NCBI GenBank assembly: GCA_019454045.1
Contig: SKCR01033662.1
Coordinates: 124,001-188,000, forward strand
Origin: Zanthoxylum bungeanum
Taxonomy: Eukaryota; Streptophyta; Magnoliopsida; Sapindales; Rutaceae
Length of the DNA stretch: 64,000 bases
Direction: 5' to 3'
In this document: one piece after another, positions 1 to 11,101 of the stretch
Layout of the letters: each line of letters begins with the position of its first letter
How positions within the stretch are numbered: the stretch's first letter is position 1
Notes under the pieces: model-generated
Seen by the model: only the letters and a program-made list of their open reading frames with translations
Told to the model about the DNA's origin: nothing
Database searches by the model: none
Translations under genes and position numbers: made by a program

Positions 1-480
1 AAAACAAGGAAAACTATCATTTTTCTACCTGATAAATAGCTTAAGTATCGTTTATCATGAAAATTTTGAATTCGTTCTCTTTTTCACCTTCAGTTTGAAA
101 ATTATTCATTTTTTCACCGGATAAAATGAAAATGTATACAAATTATCCATTAATTTCGGGAAAAATATATGTTTTCCAACTCATAAAAGTGGAAAAGTGA
201 GTAGATCTAAAATTTCAAGTGGAAAATGAAATAATTCAAAGTTTTCATGAAAACAGTACCAACTCCATTTACTAGATGAAAAAAATAATTTCCCTAAAAA
301 CAAACATGATCTAGTTAGCCGTCTTTGATTTTCTTTTTCTTTCTTTTTTTTTTAAATTTGGTTAACTCTCATCAAATTAAATTAATCATCATTTGATTGG
401 CGATTAAGGATTCTTCGATTTTTTTAAATTAGGCATGCAGACATTATATTGTTTTATTTGCTTACTAAGTTAAGAAGAAA
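1..480. other. AT-rich sequence, no gene seen
   Basis: AT-rich DNA with homopolymer runs. I see no open frame of useful length, no RNA gene and no clear repeat. It ends where the left arm of the palindromic element starts. Confidence 0.5.
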
Positions 481-654
481 GCTTGTACTCAACCAACTAT
501 TTCTTTTTCATGAAAATGAGCTGCTTAAGTCTTATTGACAAAGAGCACATTCTATTTTGTCAACAATGGAATAAAAGATGTCTCTTCAATCATACTTCAT
601 TGAAATACTAAGCAAATTATATGTCCAATAGCACATTGATATTTTATTTTATAT

Positions 655-822
655 TATTTTTGGAATCGTTGGAAATCCCGCCAAGCAACCCCTTACGGGC
701 TTAAGTGGGGTAGGTAAAACCCTTTGAATGTCTCAGACTCTTACAAGAAACGGAATCCCTAAATTCGAACCCAAAACCTCAAGGTCAGATTGTGAACCCT
801 AAACCACCAAGTCATGCCCCAT
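655..822 (-). mobile_element. Possible tRNA-derived SINE
   Basis: On the minus strand the segment begins near 822 with a box-A-like stretch (TGACTTGGTGG). About 45 bases later comes a box-B-like stretch (GGGTTCGAATTT), followed by an unrelated body and an A/T-rich tail. This is the layout of plant SINEs with an internal RNA polymerase III promoter. It lies at a point where the left arm of the palindromic element has extra sequence that the right arm lacks, which supports an insertion. Bases 560-655 are also extra and unexplained. No clear target duplication was found. Confidence 0.5.
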
Positions 823-1380
823 GTATATGTTAGTAGCAATCCAACAAAATCACTCACTTGAAGGCCTCACCAAAAGAAAAAATAAGGGTAAATTTTTTTG
901 GGAAATTATAAAAAAATAAGGAAAAAAAAAGAAAGAAAGTAATATATAACATAAATAGCCATATTTATGTTTTTATTACCCAATTAGTCAAATAAATTCT
1001 TTTTGGACAAAATTATCCTTAAAACCAATTCATAACAGCAAATAACGATGACCGTGCGATGAGTGTGCGACGACCCATCGCACACCCGTTGCACACTAAA
1101 ATGGTATGCGATGGGTTTTGTCACACACCCATCGTACCGTGCGATGGGTGTCGTCGCACACCCATCGTACGGTCATTGTTATTTGTTGCTATGAATTGAT
1201 TTTAAGAGTAATTTTATCCATATAGAATTTATTTGACTAATTGGATAACAAAAACATAATAATGACTATTTGAGTTATATATTATTTTTTTTGAGTATTT
1301 TTTTTTTATAATTTCCCAATTTTTTTACCCTTATTTTTTTTCTTTTGGCGAGGCCTTCAAGTGAGTGATTTTGTTGGATC

Positions 1381-1777
1381 TAAGGGTGGCAATGGGCCGG
1401 GCCAATAAAAAAAGCCCGGGCCTGGGAAAAGCCCGAGCTTTTTTTTTTGGCCCGAATTTTAAAAAAAAAAATTAAAAATTAAAATATTTAAATATAAAAT
1501 ATATTACACTATATACAAAGACAATTCATAAATAAATCACAAGTTTCATTGATAAATTAACAATTTAAATGTTAAAAATAAATAAATATGATACAAACAT
1601 ATTAAATATATATATATATATATATTTATGTTTTTCTTAAAAAAAATTTGGCACGGGCCCGGCCGGGCCAAAATAGGAAAGCCGGCCCGGGCCAGGGCCC
1701 GAGCCGGGCTTTCATTTTAAGGCCCGACCCGGATTTTTTCCACCCCGGGCTGGCCGCGGGCTAAATGGCCACCCTTA
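1381..1777. mobile_element. hAT-type MITE, 397 bp, 8-bp TSD GTTGGATC
   Basis: The element starts TAAGGGTGGC and ends with the exact inverted copy GCCACCCTTA. It is flanked by identical 8-bp copies of GTTGGATC at 1373-1380 and 1778-1785. An 8-bp duplication and TARGGGTGGC-type ends are hallmarks of plant hAT elements. The ends are rich in GGGCC/CCCGG and the middle is AT-rich and non-coding. It interrupts the right arm of the surrounding palindrome, so it is younger than the palindrome. Confidence 0.88.
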
Positions 1778-1922
1778 GTTGGATCGCTACTAACATATCC
1801 AAAATAGAACGAGCTCTTTATCAATGAGATTTAAGCAACTCATTTTCATGAAACGAATTAGTTTGTTGAGTATAAGAATTAGTGCGATGTATGTGACAGA
1901 ACCCATCGCACAGTGACCTATT

Positions 1923-4520
1923 TGCTGGGGTTTTGGGTGGTAATTCGGGTAAACGCAGTGGATCGCGGAAAATCAAATTTTTTCGATTTCAATTATTTTT
2001 CTTGGTAATTAAAATAAACAATTTATTTCAATTACTCAATATTCAAAAACGGAATTTTTTATCCAAAAAATCGGATTTTACAAAAATTATCATTTTGCCC
2101 CAAAACTTTGAATTTTAATCATTTTAGTCTAAAATTGTCAAATACAATTCTAATTGATTCTAAATCAATTCCAAAATGATTTATTCATGTCTAATACATG
2201 AAAATTCAGTTTGCAATTCAAAGAAACCGAATTTTTCCTAATTGCCGAATGGTCCCTCAATTTTCAAGAATTTGCAATTTGGTCTTTTATGTTCAAAACA
2301 TGCCAAAATCAAATCCAAAAATTCCCAATTTAATATAGATCTAATATACATAAAAAATCATCACATATATGAAAAGCCCCAATTGTGGTGAAGGTTGGAA
2401 ACCCTAATTTTATAATTTCACAAATTAATCAAATTAACACCAAATTAATTCAATTCAATGCTTTAATTCAATTCTTACAACACCAATTGAGTCTCACCAA
2501 CATGAAATACCTCAAGAAAATTTTTAGGTCTAACATGAGTGGCTAATAAACTCTAGAATGACAACTAGCCATCAAAATGACAAAAGAAAGCTTAATAAAC
2601 CATTTTCAAGCATTCTAAAATAATATACATGCTTTCATCTTCATTCAAGCACGCAATCATCAAAACACAACCACAAGAAAGTAGAGGAAAAACTCACCAA
2701 CATGAAATACCTCAAGAAAAATTCTAGGTCTAACATGAGTGGCTAATAAACTCTAGAATGTCAACTAACCATCAAAATGGCAAAAGAAAGCTTAATAAAC
2801 CATTTTCAAGCATTCTAAAATAATATACATGCTTTCATCTTCATTCAAGCACCCAATCATCAAAATACAACCACAAGAAAGTAGAGGAAAAACTAAGCTA
2901 ATCATATTGAAGCTTATGCTCATGGAAACATTTTTCAAGAAGAAGAAAATGTGAAAAAAACCTTACCAAATTCCAAAAATAAGGAAGCTTTTTTCTTCTT
3001 TCTTCCTTTTCTCCTATTTCTTTCTTTTGTTTTTGATTTTTAGGGATTGTAGAATGAAAAACAAAACAAAAAAAAAATGCTTAAATATTTTCCCTATAAA
3101 TGACCGATTATGGGGAAAAATAATAGCCATACAAATTTTTTTATATTGTTTAATTAATTGAAAATGATTTAATTAATGTGTGGTCTTAAAATATTAATCA
3201 AGTTAATGTTTATCCATAACCAACCAATTAAATCATGACAAATGGAACCAATCATAATTGGCCATTTTATCCAAATTAAAGTTTGTCATTTATCTTATCT
3301 TAATAAGAAAAAAGATATTAAATATTTAATTAATTTAATTATTCAACAATTGAATAAATAATTAATTAAATAAAAATATCTCAAAATATATGTATTATAT
3401 TTACATTAAATAATCAAAATACATATATTAATTATAAATGTCAAATATCACAATTCGACATTTAATAAATGTCCAAAAGATCTCTAAAACATGTATCTTC
3501 GTTTAACTGTTAAACGACTTATAAATAATCGGTATTATTTATAAAAGTTGTCTTAGTGCCCAACGAGTATATCTCATTAGTGAGACTCTTTAGGTTCAGG
3601 CATATTCGTCACCAAATCCAATTTCGTGTCCATAATCTACCCATCCGTAAATTATGACAAACACATACAAAAAACTCTGAACCATACAGGTCGAGGTCAA
3701 TGCATACGCATAATCCTTCCATCACAGGTATCTGGATTATCCCAGAGATATAGATATAAACGTCAAATCTCTTTAGGCATAATCTCGTCGACGATTCTAT
3801 TAGCAATCTCTTAAATAACGCTTAGAACTGATTTCTACAGTGTATCACGGGCCCATGGATTTTAACAGATTGCTAATTCCATAATGGATACCTATGATCT
3901 GTACACAGAACTGACAGATCTTATCTTGATACGCACAGGATATCATGAGGATCAGTCCACACCCAACGAACAGGCGGAGGTCTGATCTAAATAGATCGAT
4001 GACGTGACTGCCATCAAAATGTGGAGGATACCTCTTATATCCACAATGGTACCTCAAGTCGGAGGATCACTATGCTCACTCAACCCGAGAAGATTCTTAT
4101 TGACGTTGGTGTACCATCTATTAAAAATATTCGATGAATCATTCAGTGTTTATCCGATATAAACACCTATGTGTCTATATGAGTCTCCCGAGACTCATGG
4201 TTCATTGAGAAACTATTAGAATCGAACATTCCAATATACGACATGTACCGGTCTCAACGGGTTTACTTACTGACCAAGTAATTGTAAACCTTGACCAGGA
4301 AAAGTTAAAAAATGATATTGTTATGATACCGCTCAATGTCAGTTGCGATGCTTTTGCAACTGTATCATAACTAATCACTCTATGGTCATTTACGTCTTTA
4401 CCATATAATAAAAGAATTTATATTAAAGAAACTGTCTATTTTATTAATTAATAAAATATATACAAAAATATTTACAGGGAAATACATAAGAAATTGGCGC
4501 TCCGAGCACCAACCCTAACA
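1923..4520 (-). repeat. Family-A copia 3' LTR (minus strand)
   Basis: Read on the minus strand it starts TGTTAGGGTTGGTGCTCGG at 4520 and ends AAAACCCCAGCA at 1923. A purine-rich tract lies directly outside 4520, next to the element's RNase H, so this is the 3' LTR. Its 1923-2690 part matches 9159-9852, the remaining part of the 5' LTR. Its 2900-4520 part matches the family-B LTR at 15088-17078 and 41034-42000. It is about 2.6 kb, of which 200 bp is an internal duplication. Confidence 0.85.
2493..2892. repeat. 200-bp tandem duplication inside the LTR
   Basis: The block at 2493-2692, starting CTCACCAACATGAAATACCT, is repeated at 2693-2892 with few differences. The matching part of the other LTR (around 9730-9850) has only one copy, so the duplication arose after this LTR formed. 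Confidence 0.9.
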
Positions 4521-4534
4521 AGATCTCCCACTTG
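4521..4534 (-). other. Polypurine tract of family-A copia element
   Basis: On the minus strand CAAGTGGGAGATCT directly precedes the LTR start TGTTAGGG. The same CCAAGTGGGAGATT tract precedes the family-C LTRs C3, C4 and C5, which supports its role as the plus-strand primer site. Confidence 0.85.
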
Positions 4535-4536
4535 CT

Positions 4537-6228
4537 CTAGTGCCAATATCGATTGTATCTAATACCCTTCGACTCCACATGCTTATCAAATAACTTCGGA
4601 GGTATGGCCTTCGTGAGTGGGTCTGCTACATTATCTTCACTAGGAACTTTGCACACGACAATGTCACCTCGCGACACAATCTCTCGAATGATGTGGTACT
4701 TTCGTTCCACATGCTTTGACTTCTGATGCGCCCTCGATTCCTTTGCTTGTGCAATTGCACCAGTATTATCACAATATAACGGAATTAGATTCTCGATACT
4801 TGGGACAACTCCCAATTCTGTGATAAACTTCTTAAGCCAAACAACTTCTTTTGCAGCTTCAGAAGCATCAATATATTCCGCCTCTGTGATGGAATCAGTT
4901 GTAGACCCCTATTTGGAACTTTTACAACAAACTGCACCTCCGTTAAGGGTAAATACGAATCCTGATGTAGACTTTCTATCATCGGGATCCGAATGGAAAT
5001 CAGAATCCGTATACCCGTTAACCTGCAGTTCATTTCCTCCATAAATGATAAACTTATTCTTAGTACCTTTAAGATACTTCAGGATATATTTAACGACCAT
5101 CCAATGGTCATTTCCTGGATTGGACTGATGTCTACTGGTTACACTAATGGCGTAGCTAATATCAGGTCTCGTACATAACATGACATACATTATACTACCC
5201 AAACATGAAGCATAAGGCTGATTAGACATTCTAATATTCTCATCTTTTATTTGCGGACACATCTTCTTCGTAAGATGAATGCCATGTCTGAACAATATAT
5301 TTTCCGTCTTACAGTTAGCAAAATTGTACCGATCTAAGATCTTATCTATGTACGACGATTGGGATAACCCAATAAGCTTCATTTCTCTATCTCAATAGAG
5401 TTTTATACCCAAGATATAAGAAGCTTCACCCAAGTCCTTCATGGAGAAATTCTTACAGATGTAAGCTTTGACGTCTTGCATCATTCCTATATCATTCCCA
5501 ATGATAAAGATGTCATCAACATAGAGAACCAAAAATATTATCATACTCCCACTGGCCTTCTGGTACACACAGGATTCTTCCGCATTCTTGAGAAAACTAG
5601 ACAATCTAATAATCTCGTCGAATCGAAGATTCTAACTTCGCAAAGCTTGCTTAAGTCCATAAATTGACTTCTTAAGCTTACAAACCATGCCTGGGGTTTT
5701 GTTGGATGTAAAACCCTTCGGCTGTTCCATATAGATTTCTTTATCAAGAAACCCATTAAGAAAAGCCGTTTTGACATCCATTTGCCAAATCTCATAATCA
5801 TGGTAAGCAACAATAGACAATAAAATCCTTATAGACTTTAGCATCGCAACTGGCGAAAAAGTTTCATCGTAGTCGACACCAGGTCGCTGCGTGTAACCTT
5901 TACCTACTAGTCTGGCTTTAAAGGTTTCAACCTTTCCGTCATGCCCACGCTGCCTCTTGTAAACCCATTTACTGTCGATAGGAACAATTCCTTCAGGAAG
6001 CGGAACCAAGTCCCAGACTTGATTCTGAAGCATAGAATCTAACTCTGATTTCATGGCCTCTTGCCACTTCGCGGAGTCGATGTCCAACATCGCTTCTCTA
6101 TAGGTATAAGGGTCAGTCTCTTCAACTAAGAGAACATCTGGACTCTTTTCTTGTATCAAATACAAGCGTTCATGAGGTCTAGACACCCTTTTGGGACCTA
6201 CGAAGTGTGTGTGTTGAAGGCTCTTCAT
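4537..6228 (-). pseudogene. Ty1/copia reverse transcriptase-RNase H remnant (family A)
   Basis: These are the C-terminal pol domains of a copia retrotransposon. The first stretch (6228-5632) has the copia RT opening, with EAMKSELDSM and MDVKTAFLNG, the latter carrying the first catalytic Asp. The second (5604-5392) has LYVDD, the RT active site, and DLGEASYILG. The third (5382-4909) covers the end of RT and the start of RNase H, and the fourth (to 4537) carries YCDNTGAI and the HVERKYH block at the RNase H end. The pieces are separated by frameshifts (near 5640) and stops (near 5390, and at about 4909 after KSSK). All key motifs remain readable but the frame is broken, so no functional enzyme is expected. 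It lies between integrase (right) and the polypurine tract (left), the normal copia order. Confidence 0.92.
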
Positions 6229-6307
6229 CTATTTGAATGTCAGGTTCCTCCACTGGTTCGTTAGTTTCAGGTTGTACTTCATCAAGTTCAACCTGTCTAT
6301 GATTACC

Positions 6308-7564
6308 TCATTCAGACAAAAATTCTTGCTTTAGAAATTTTATGAAGCGAGTTACGAACACATATCGATGCTTGGTATCATAGAACAAATATATTTTCGT
6401 ATTTGAAGGATATCCAACAAACCTAAACTTCTGCCCTCGAAGCAAAAGCTTATCTTGCTGAGCCATCTTGACATAGGCAGGATAGCCCCAAATCTTAACA
6501 TAATTAAGATTCGGTTTCTTACCAATCCATATCTCATATGGAGTTGTAGAAACAGCCTTGGAAGGAATCTTATTCAAAATATGTGTAGCAGTTAAAATAG
6601 CATAGCCCCATAATTAATAGAGTAAATCTGTAAAACTCAACATCGATCAGACCATATCCAATAAAGTCTCATTTCTCCTTTCGGACACCCCATTATACTG
6701 TGGAGTACTCGGAGAAATATATTGAACGAGAATCTCATTCTCCTTTAAATAATCGGTGAACTCACCACTCATATATTCACCGCCTCGATCAAATCAAAAA
6801 TATTTAATATATTTACCAGTCTGTTTTTCTACTTCATTTCGAAATTCTTTGAACTTTTCAAAGGTTTTCGATTTCTATTTCATCAAATAAACATAACCAT
6901 ACCGTGACAAATCATCGGTAAAGGTAACGAAATAGGAAAAACCACTGTGAGTAGTTTGACTCATAAGACCACATACATCAGAATGTATTAGCTCCAATAT
7001 GTCAGTGACTCGGTGTCCTACACCCGAAAATTGGGCTTTGGTCATCTTACCCCGAATACAAGATTCACAAGTTGGATAAGGTTCAATGGTGAGATCCGGT
7101 ATCAAACCATTCCTAACCAACTGGGTTAGGTATTTCACGCATATATGACCCAACCTCATATGCCACAGTTCAGTATTATTTATATCAGATACTCTACGTT
7201 TATTAATTCCAACATTAAAGATATCTTGTGAGGTATGCAAAATGTAATGACCGTGCTCATTTGGACAAATAAGGATCTGAACATTATATCCATCATATAA
7301 ATACAAAGAACGATTCTTAATATTTACATTATAGCCATCGGTATCTAATACAAAAAGTGATATAATGTTCGAAATACATCCTGGTACAAAAAAGCAGTCA
7401 TGTAACAAAAGGCTCCCACTGGGCAGGGGAATCTCGCATAAGCCTACAACAACTGCATCCAAAGAATCGCCACTCCCGAATCGCAATTGCATCTCCTCAG
7501 ATTTCAACCGTCTACTTTCCTTAAGCACTTGCAACGAATTGGACAAGCAGAATCCAAAATCCAA
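6308..7564 (-). pseudogene. Ty1/copia integrase and pre-integrase remnant (family A)
   Basis: Minus-strand frames 7564-6875 and 6577-6308 encode the protease-integrase part of copia pol. The GAG-pre-integrase region is visible as LWHMRLGH followed by CESCIRGKMTK, which together give the zinc-binding His and Cys residues. The integrase core starts LELIHSDVCG and continues FTDDLSRYGYVYL. The 6577-6308 part has the late-integrase block TPYEIWIGKKPN and IWGYPAYV. The stretch 6578-6874 still shows integrase-like sequence in other frames, with stops. The catalytic core is therefore interrupted and the copy is dead. Confidence 0.9.
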
Positions 7565-8472
7565 CTGGACGACATAGCTTCACAAGCTAAAGAGATATCA
7601 ATAATGGGAAAAATAAAAGTATCTGAAGTAGATGCTCTTTCCTTTCTGATTTGTGCCAAATAGTCAGGACAGTTCCGTTTCCAGTGGCCAATCTTGCTGT
7701 AATGGTGGCATTTATCTTCGGCAGCTCTCTTGTGTTTAGCTATCTTAGCCTGTGGTGGAAGATTTATACCCTTCTTCTTCTTCTCATTCTTCTTCTTCCC
7801 TTTCTGTTTAGATTGAGAGGAAGCGGGAAGAGCAATGAGTTTAAGAGGGAAAGTCGGTACTCCCTTCCTCAATTCTTCCTCCACTATTTGCAGCATCTTA
7901 TGCAGCTCTTGGTAAGAATAGCTAATCCCGTTCATATTGAAATACATCACAAATTGGTGATATGACGCCGGTAGAGATCCAAGGATGATAATTTGTCCTA
8001 AAGTGTCATTAAGAGGGAAATTATAGCGCCTCAACTGTTCGATCAAATAGATCAGATGAAGCACATGAGGACTCACAACCTATCCCTCTTCCAGTCTTAC
8101 ATGGAACAGTTTCATAATAATTTTATGAACCAAGACACGTTCTTGGTTCATAAAGGACTCTCTCAACCGCGTCATCATAGTATATACGTCGGGCAATCCA
8201 AAATATTACCTCTTAAGCTCCGGTCCCAAGGAACTAAGAATGTATGATTTGACACGTCTGTTGTCATCTCTCTACTTTTGGAGAGTCTCATGTTCCTCTG
8301 GTGTAGCATCATGTGCTATGGCCAATGGCAACGGATCTTCCAACGCATATTCTATTTGTTCAGACCCAAGAACAATTCTCAGATCCAGGTCCCAATCTGC
8401 GAAGTTTTCGGCACCCTTAAGCTTGTTCGTATCAAGCATACGGGCAAAAGGATTAGGAGCAGGTGCCGCCAT
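7504..8472 (-). pseudogene. Ty1/copia gag-protease remnant (family A)
   Basis: The gag start is at 8472 (MAAPAPNPFARML), followed by the copia gag block ending NFADWDLDLRIVL. After frame breaks around 8270 and 8080 it resumes at 8076 with the rest of capsid, a lysine-rich stretch and a nucleocapsid zinc knuckle. The knuckle reads CHHYSKIGHWKRNC, so the second Cys of the CX2CX4HX4C motif is changed to Tyr. The protease entry is SWILDSAC, where family members normally have DTG or DSG. Order and strand match the downstream integrase and RT. The gag start lies about 670 bases from the primer-binding site. Confidence 0.88.
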
Positions 8473-9140
8473 CGCAAATCTATCATATAGATATCGAAAA
8501 AATGGTTAGCAATCATAACAATTTCATAATAATATAAATCAAACAAAGCATAAATAGATCATGTATTTTTAATCTAAAAATGCCCCTCACATTATAACAT
8601 GCAATAGTGTAATCCCCAAACAGAATGCAATCATACAATTAATCAAATTAAATTTAATAGCGAAAAGTGGATCCCATGAATATATTTCAGCTCACAGCTT
8701 TGACACGTTCTCACCTACGTATATTCATTAGGTAGACAACACATTGTCAATCACTCAATAATGACTCTTGGGTTCCGGTCCTGGCCGTTTCTCGTTGTGA
8801 CAGCTTTGGCACGTTCAGGATTTCCGCTTTCGCTTGAATTTATCTAGTATCACATATACATCCGGTATGGATAAATTTCTATCAACTACACCCTCACAGC
8901 TTTGGCACGTTCTCGGATGCAGCCATAGAACATATATCCATAATCCGTATTGACAAGACGGACTAGGAAATATGTATCCAATACATATTACTTGCACAAC
9001 CATATTAAATTGGGATTTTCCGCAAAGATGAAACGTATTTAATTTAATCAAATTAAATAAATACAAGCATGTATCATGTAAGAACATAATTAAAACAATG
9101 AATTTAAAGGCTTATTCATATCATGTGTCGAGGTTCAGAC
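8473..9140 (-). other. 5' leader of family-A copia element
   Basis: Non-coding stretch between the primer-binding site and gag. It contains a short repeated phrase, CACAGCTTTGGCACGTTC or close variants, near 8693, 8799 and 8896. Nothing else was recognised. Confidence 0.5.
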
Positions 9141-9154
9141 CTGCTCAGATACCA
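9141..9154 (-). other. Primer-binding site, tRNA-iMet type, altered
   Basis: On the minus strand TGGTATCTGAGCAG follows the 5' LTR end by four bases. The usual plant site, seen intact in this window at 18982 and 27010, is TGGTATCAGAGCC. The A-to-T change fits an old, inactive copy. Confidence 0.85.
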
Positions 9155-9158
9155 TTTT

Positions 9159-9852
9159 TGTTGGGGTTTTTGGTGGTAATTCAGGTAAACGCAGCGGATC
9201 GCGAAAAATCAAAACTTTCCGATTTCAATTATTTTTATTGGGTAATTAAAATAAAAAATTTATTTCAATTAATCAATATTCAAAAACTGAAATTTTTACC
9301 CAAAAAATCAGATTTTACAGAAATTACTGTTTTGCCCCAAAACTTTGAATTTTAATCATTTTAGTCCAAAATTATCAAATACAATTCTAATTGATTCTAA
9401 ATCAATTCCAAAATGATTTATTCATGTCTAATACATGAAAATTCAGTTTTCAATTCAAAGAAACCGAATTTTCCCTAATTGCCGAATGGTCCCTCAATTT
9501 TCAAGAATTTGCAATTTGGTCATTTATGTTCAAAACATGCCAAAATCAAATCCAAAAATTCCCAAATTTAATATACATCTAATATACATCAAAACTCATC
9601 ACATATATGAAAAGCCCTAATTTTGGTGAAGGATGGAAACCCTAATTTTATAATTTCACAAATTAATCAAATTAACACCAAATTAATTCAATCCAATGCT
9701 TTAATTCAATTCTTACAACACCAATTGAGTCTCACCAACATGAAATACCTCAAGAACAATTCTAGGTCTAACATGAGTGGCTAATAAACTCTAGAATGGC
9801 AACTACCCATAAAAATGACAAAAGAAAGCTTAATAAACCATTTTCAAGCATG
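9159..9852 (-). repeat. Family-A copia 5' LTR, 3' part only
   Basis: This matches 1923-2690 of the other LTR. It ends (minus strand) AAAACCCCAACA next to the primer-binding site. It stops matching near 9852, where an oppositely oriented LTR fragment begins. The upstream two thirds of this LTR are missing. The junction position is approximate. Confidence 0.8.
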
Positions 9853-10757
9853 GCAATCAAAGAAAAAGCTTAAGGAATTTGGAGTTTAAAGGTAATCTTC
9901 AAAAGCCCAAAGCTTGAAATTAGTTTCTCTTGTTTCTTGATTTCTTAGAATGCTTCTAGGGTTGCATTTCTTATAGATTTTGGGGCTTTTGTTGTTTGAT
10001 GGTGGATTGGAAGGATTTATGGATGTGTGAAGTGAGATTTGATGGAATTAATGTAATTTCATTCCAATTTTGTTCAAATTGTTGTTGGATAATATTGTTG
10101 CCATTCTAGAGTTATTGATCCACTCTTAAATAGCCTAGAATTATTCTAGAGTTATTCATTTGTGGTGGGACTTATTTGGTGATGGATTAATTAGATTAAT
10201 ATTGTTGAAAATTGGTTTAAAGCATGAATTTGTGGACTGTTTTTCTTTACTGTTCAGACCTGGAAAATGTTCTGTTTTGGTGATAAAATTGTTGTCTTTA
10301 GAATGTAATGGATGTGTTTTGGGAGTTTGCACAATTTCCGGAAAGTGTTTCTGACTTGAAATAAGCAAAAACGGCCAAAAACGGCGTTACCGGGTGGATT
10401 TTGAGCCAACCGGGTGACGGCTGTCCAAACAATGAGTCTGTCACTGTTTGGGCAGCACATGAACTGCACTGACACTATTGGAGCTGACCTAGGAAGTTTC
10501 CATAAGTGTCGGGTAGTCGATTCGGTCAAAAACGTGTTTTGCATCATTTTACGGAAAATTGGTTTTCGTAAAAGTTTCGCGAGTTTTCAACATTATTTAT
10601 GTCAATATTTGATATTGAATAAATATGTTTAGGTGAAATATGAATAAATTATTCATATTAGATATTGAATAATTTATTCGGTATTTTGAAATAGTTTTAA
10701 AATACGATTTCGCCCGAACCCGCGCTCCGCTGCGCCCCATTGCCCAAAACCCCAACA
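9853..10757 (+). repeat. Family-B LTR 3' part, inverted relative to its neighbour
   Basis: This plus-strand segment matches 42060-42919, the 3' part of the family-B LTR. Both contain the block around CCGGGTGGATTTTGAGCCAA, and both end near GCTGCGCCCCAT with an AACA terminus. It abuts a LOG gene fragment on the right and the family-A LTR head-to-head on the left. It is a truncated LTR, not part of the family-A element. Confidence 0.78.
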
Positions 10758-11101
10758 TCATACTGATATTTTTATTACTTTGCCAGGTGGTTTGGGCATG
10801 ATGAAGGAAATTTTTACTGTGTTATCTTGGGTAAACCTGAACATACACCAGAAACCGATTGGACTGTACAACGTTGATGGATTTTATGATTTTTCTTTGT
10901 GTATTTCATGATGATGTCCGTAAAAATGGGTTCGTGTCAAAACCTGTAAAAGAACTCCTCTTCACTGCCAGAACTGCCCCAGATTTAATTGACCAAATCT
11001 TAGCCTATGAACCACAAATTGACCCTATCATTTCCAAGATAAACTGGTCTGATAATGATCGTGGTAAAAAGCGTCGGATAAATCTAGATTTTAACCTTTA
11101 A
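10758..11101 (+). pseudogene. LOG/lysine-decarboxylase-family fragment inside a gypsy element
   Basis: This is the C-terminal half of a plant LOG-like protein (the LOG family is best known as cytokinin riboside 5'-monophosphate phosphoribohydrolases). It begins inside the conserved segment before the PGGxGTxxE motif, which here reads PGGLGMMKE, so the Thr and the first Glu are changed. It continues with LSWVNLNIHQKP, then NVDGFYD, then a one-base insertion in a T run near 10890 that shifts the frame. The tail runs to KINWSDNDRGKKRRINLDFNL and a stop at 11099. It is intronless. It closely matches the fuller copy at 54282-54935, including the sequence after the stop, so it is cargo of the same retroelement family. 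The N-terminal half is cut off by the LTR fragment ending at 10757. Confidence 0.85.

Larger units (their letters stand above)
481..1885. mobile_element. Palindromic (foldback/MITE-like) element, centre near 1105
   Basis: The left half (481-559 and 823-1095) is nearly the reverse complement of the right half (about 1110-1372 and 1778-1885). For example the block with CACTTGAAGGCCTC at about 857 returns inverted near 1350, and the TGAAAATGAG block at about 510 returns inverted near 1845. The centre is GC-richer and holds several copies of GCGATGGGTGT and its complement. The arms differ by two insertions: a SINE-like segment in the left arm and a hAT MITE in the right arm. There is no coding capacity. 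A foldback or Mutator-like non-autonomous element is the simplest reading. I could not find its target duplication. Confidence 0.7.

Noticed and set aside
3609..4057. Small ORFs within LTRs (also 22792-23221, 25162-25356, 34514-34708, 17301-17717)
   Set aside because: They recur in LTR copies in the same relative place but with unstable ends and frames. They are chance frames in non-coding LTR sequence.
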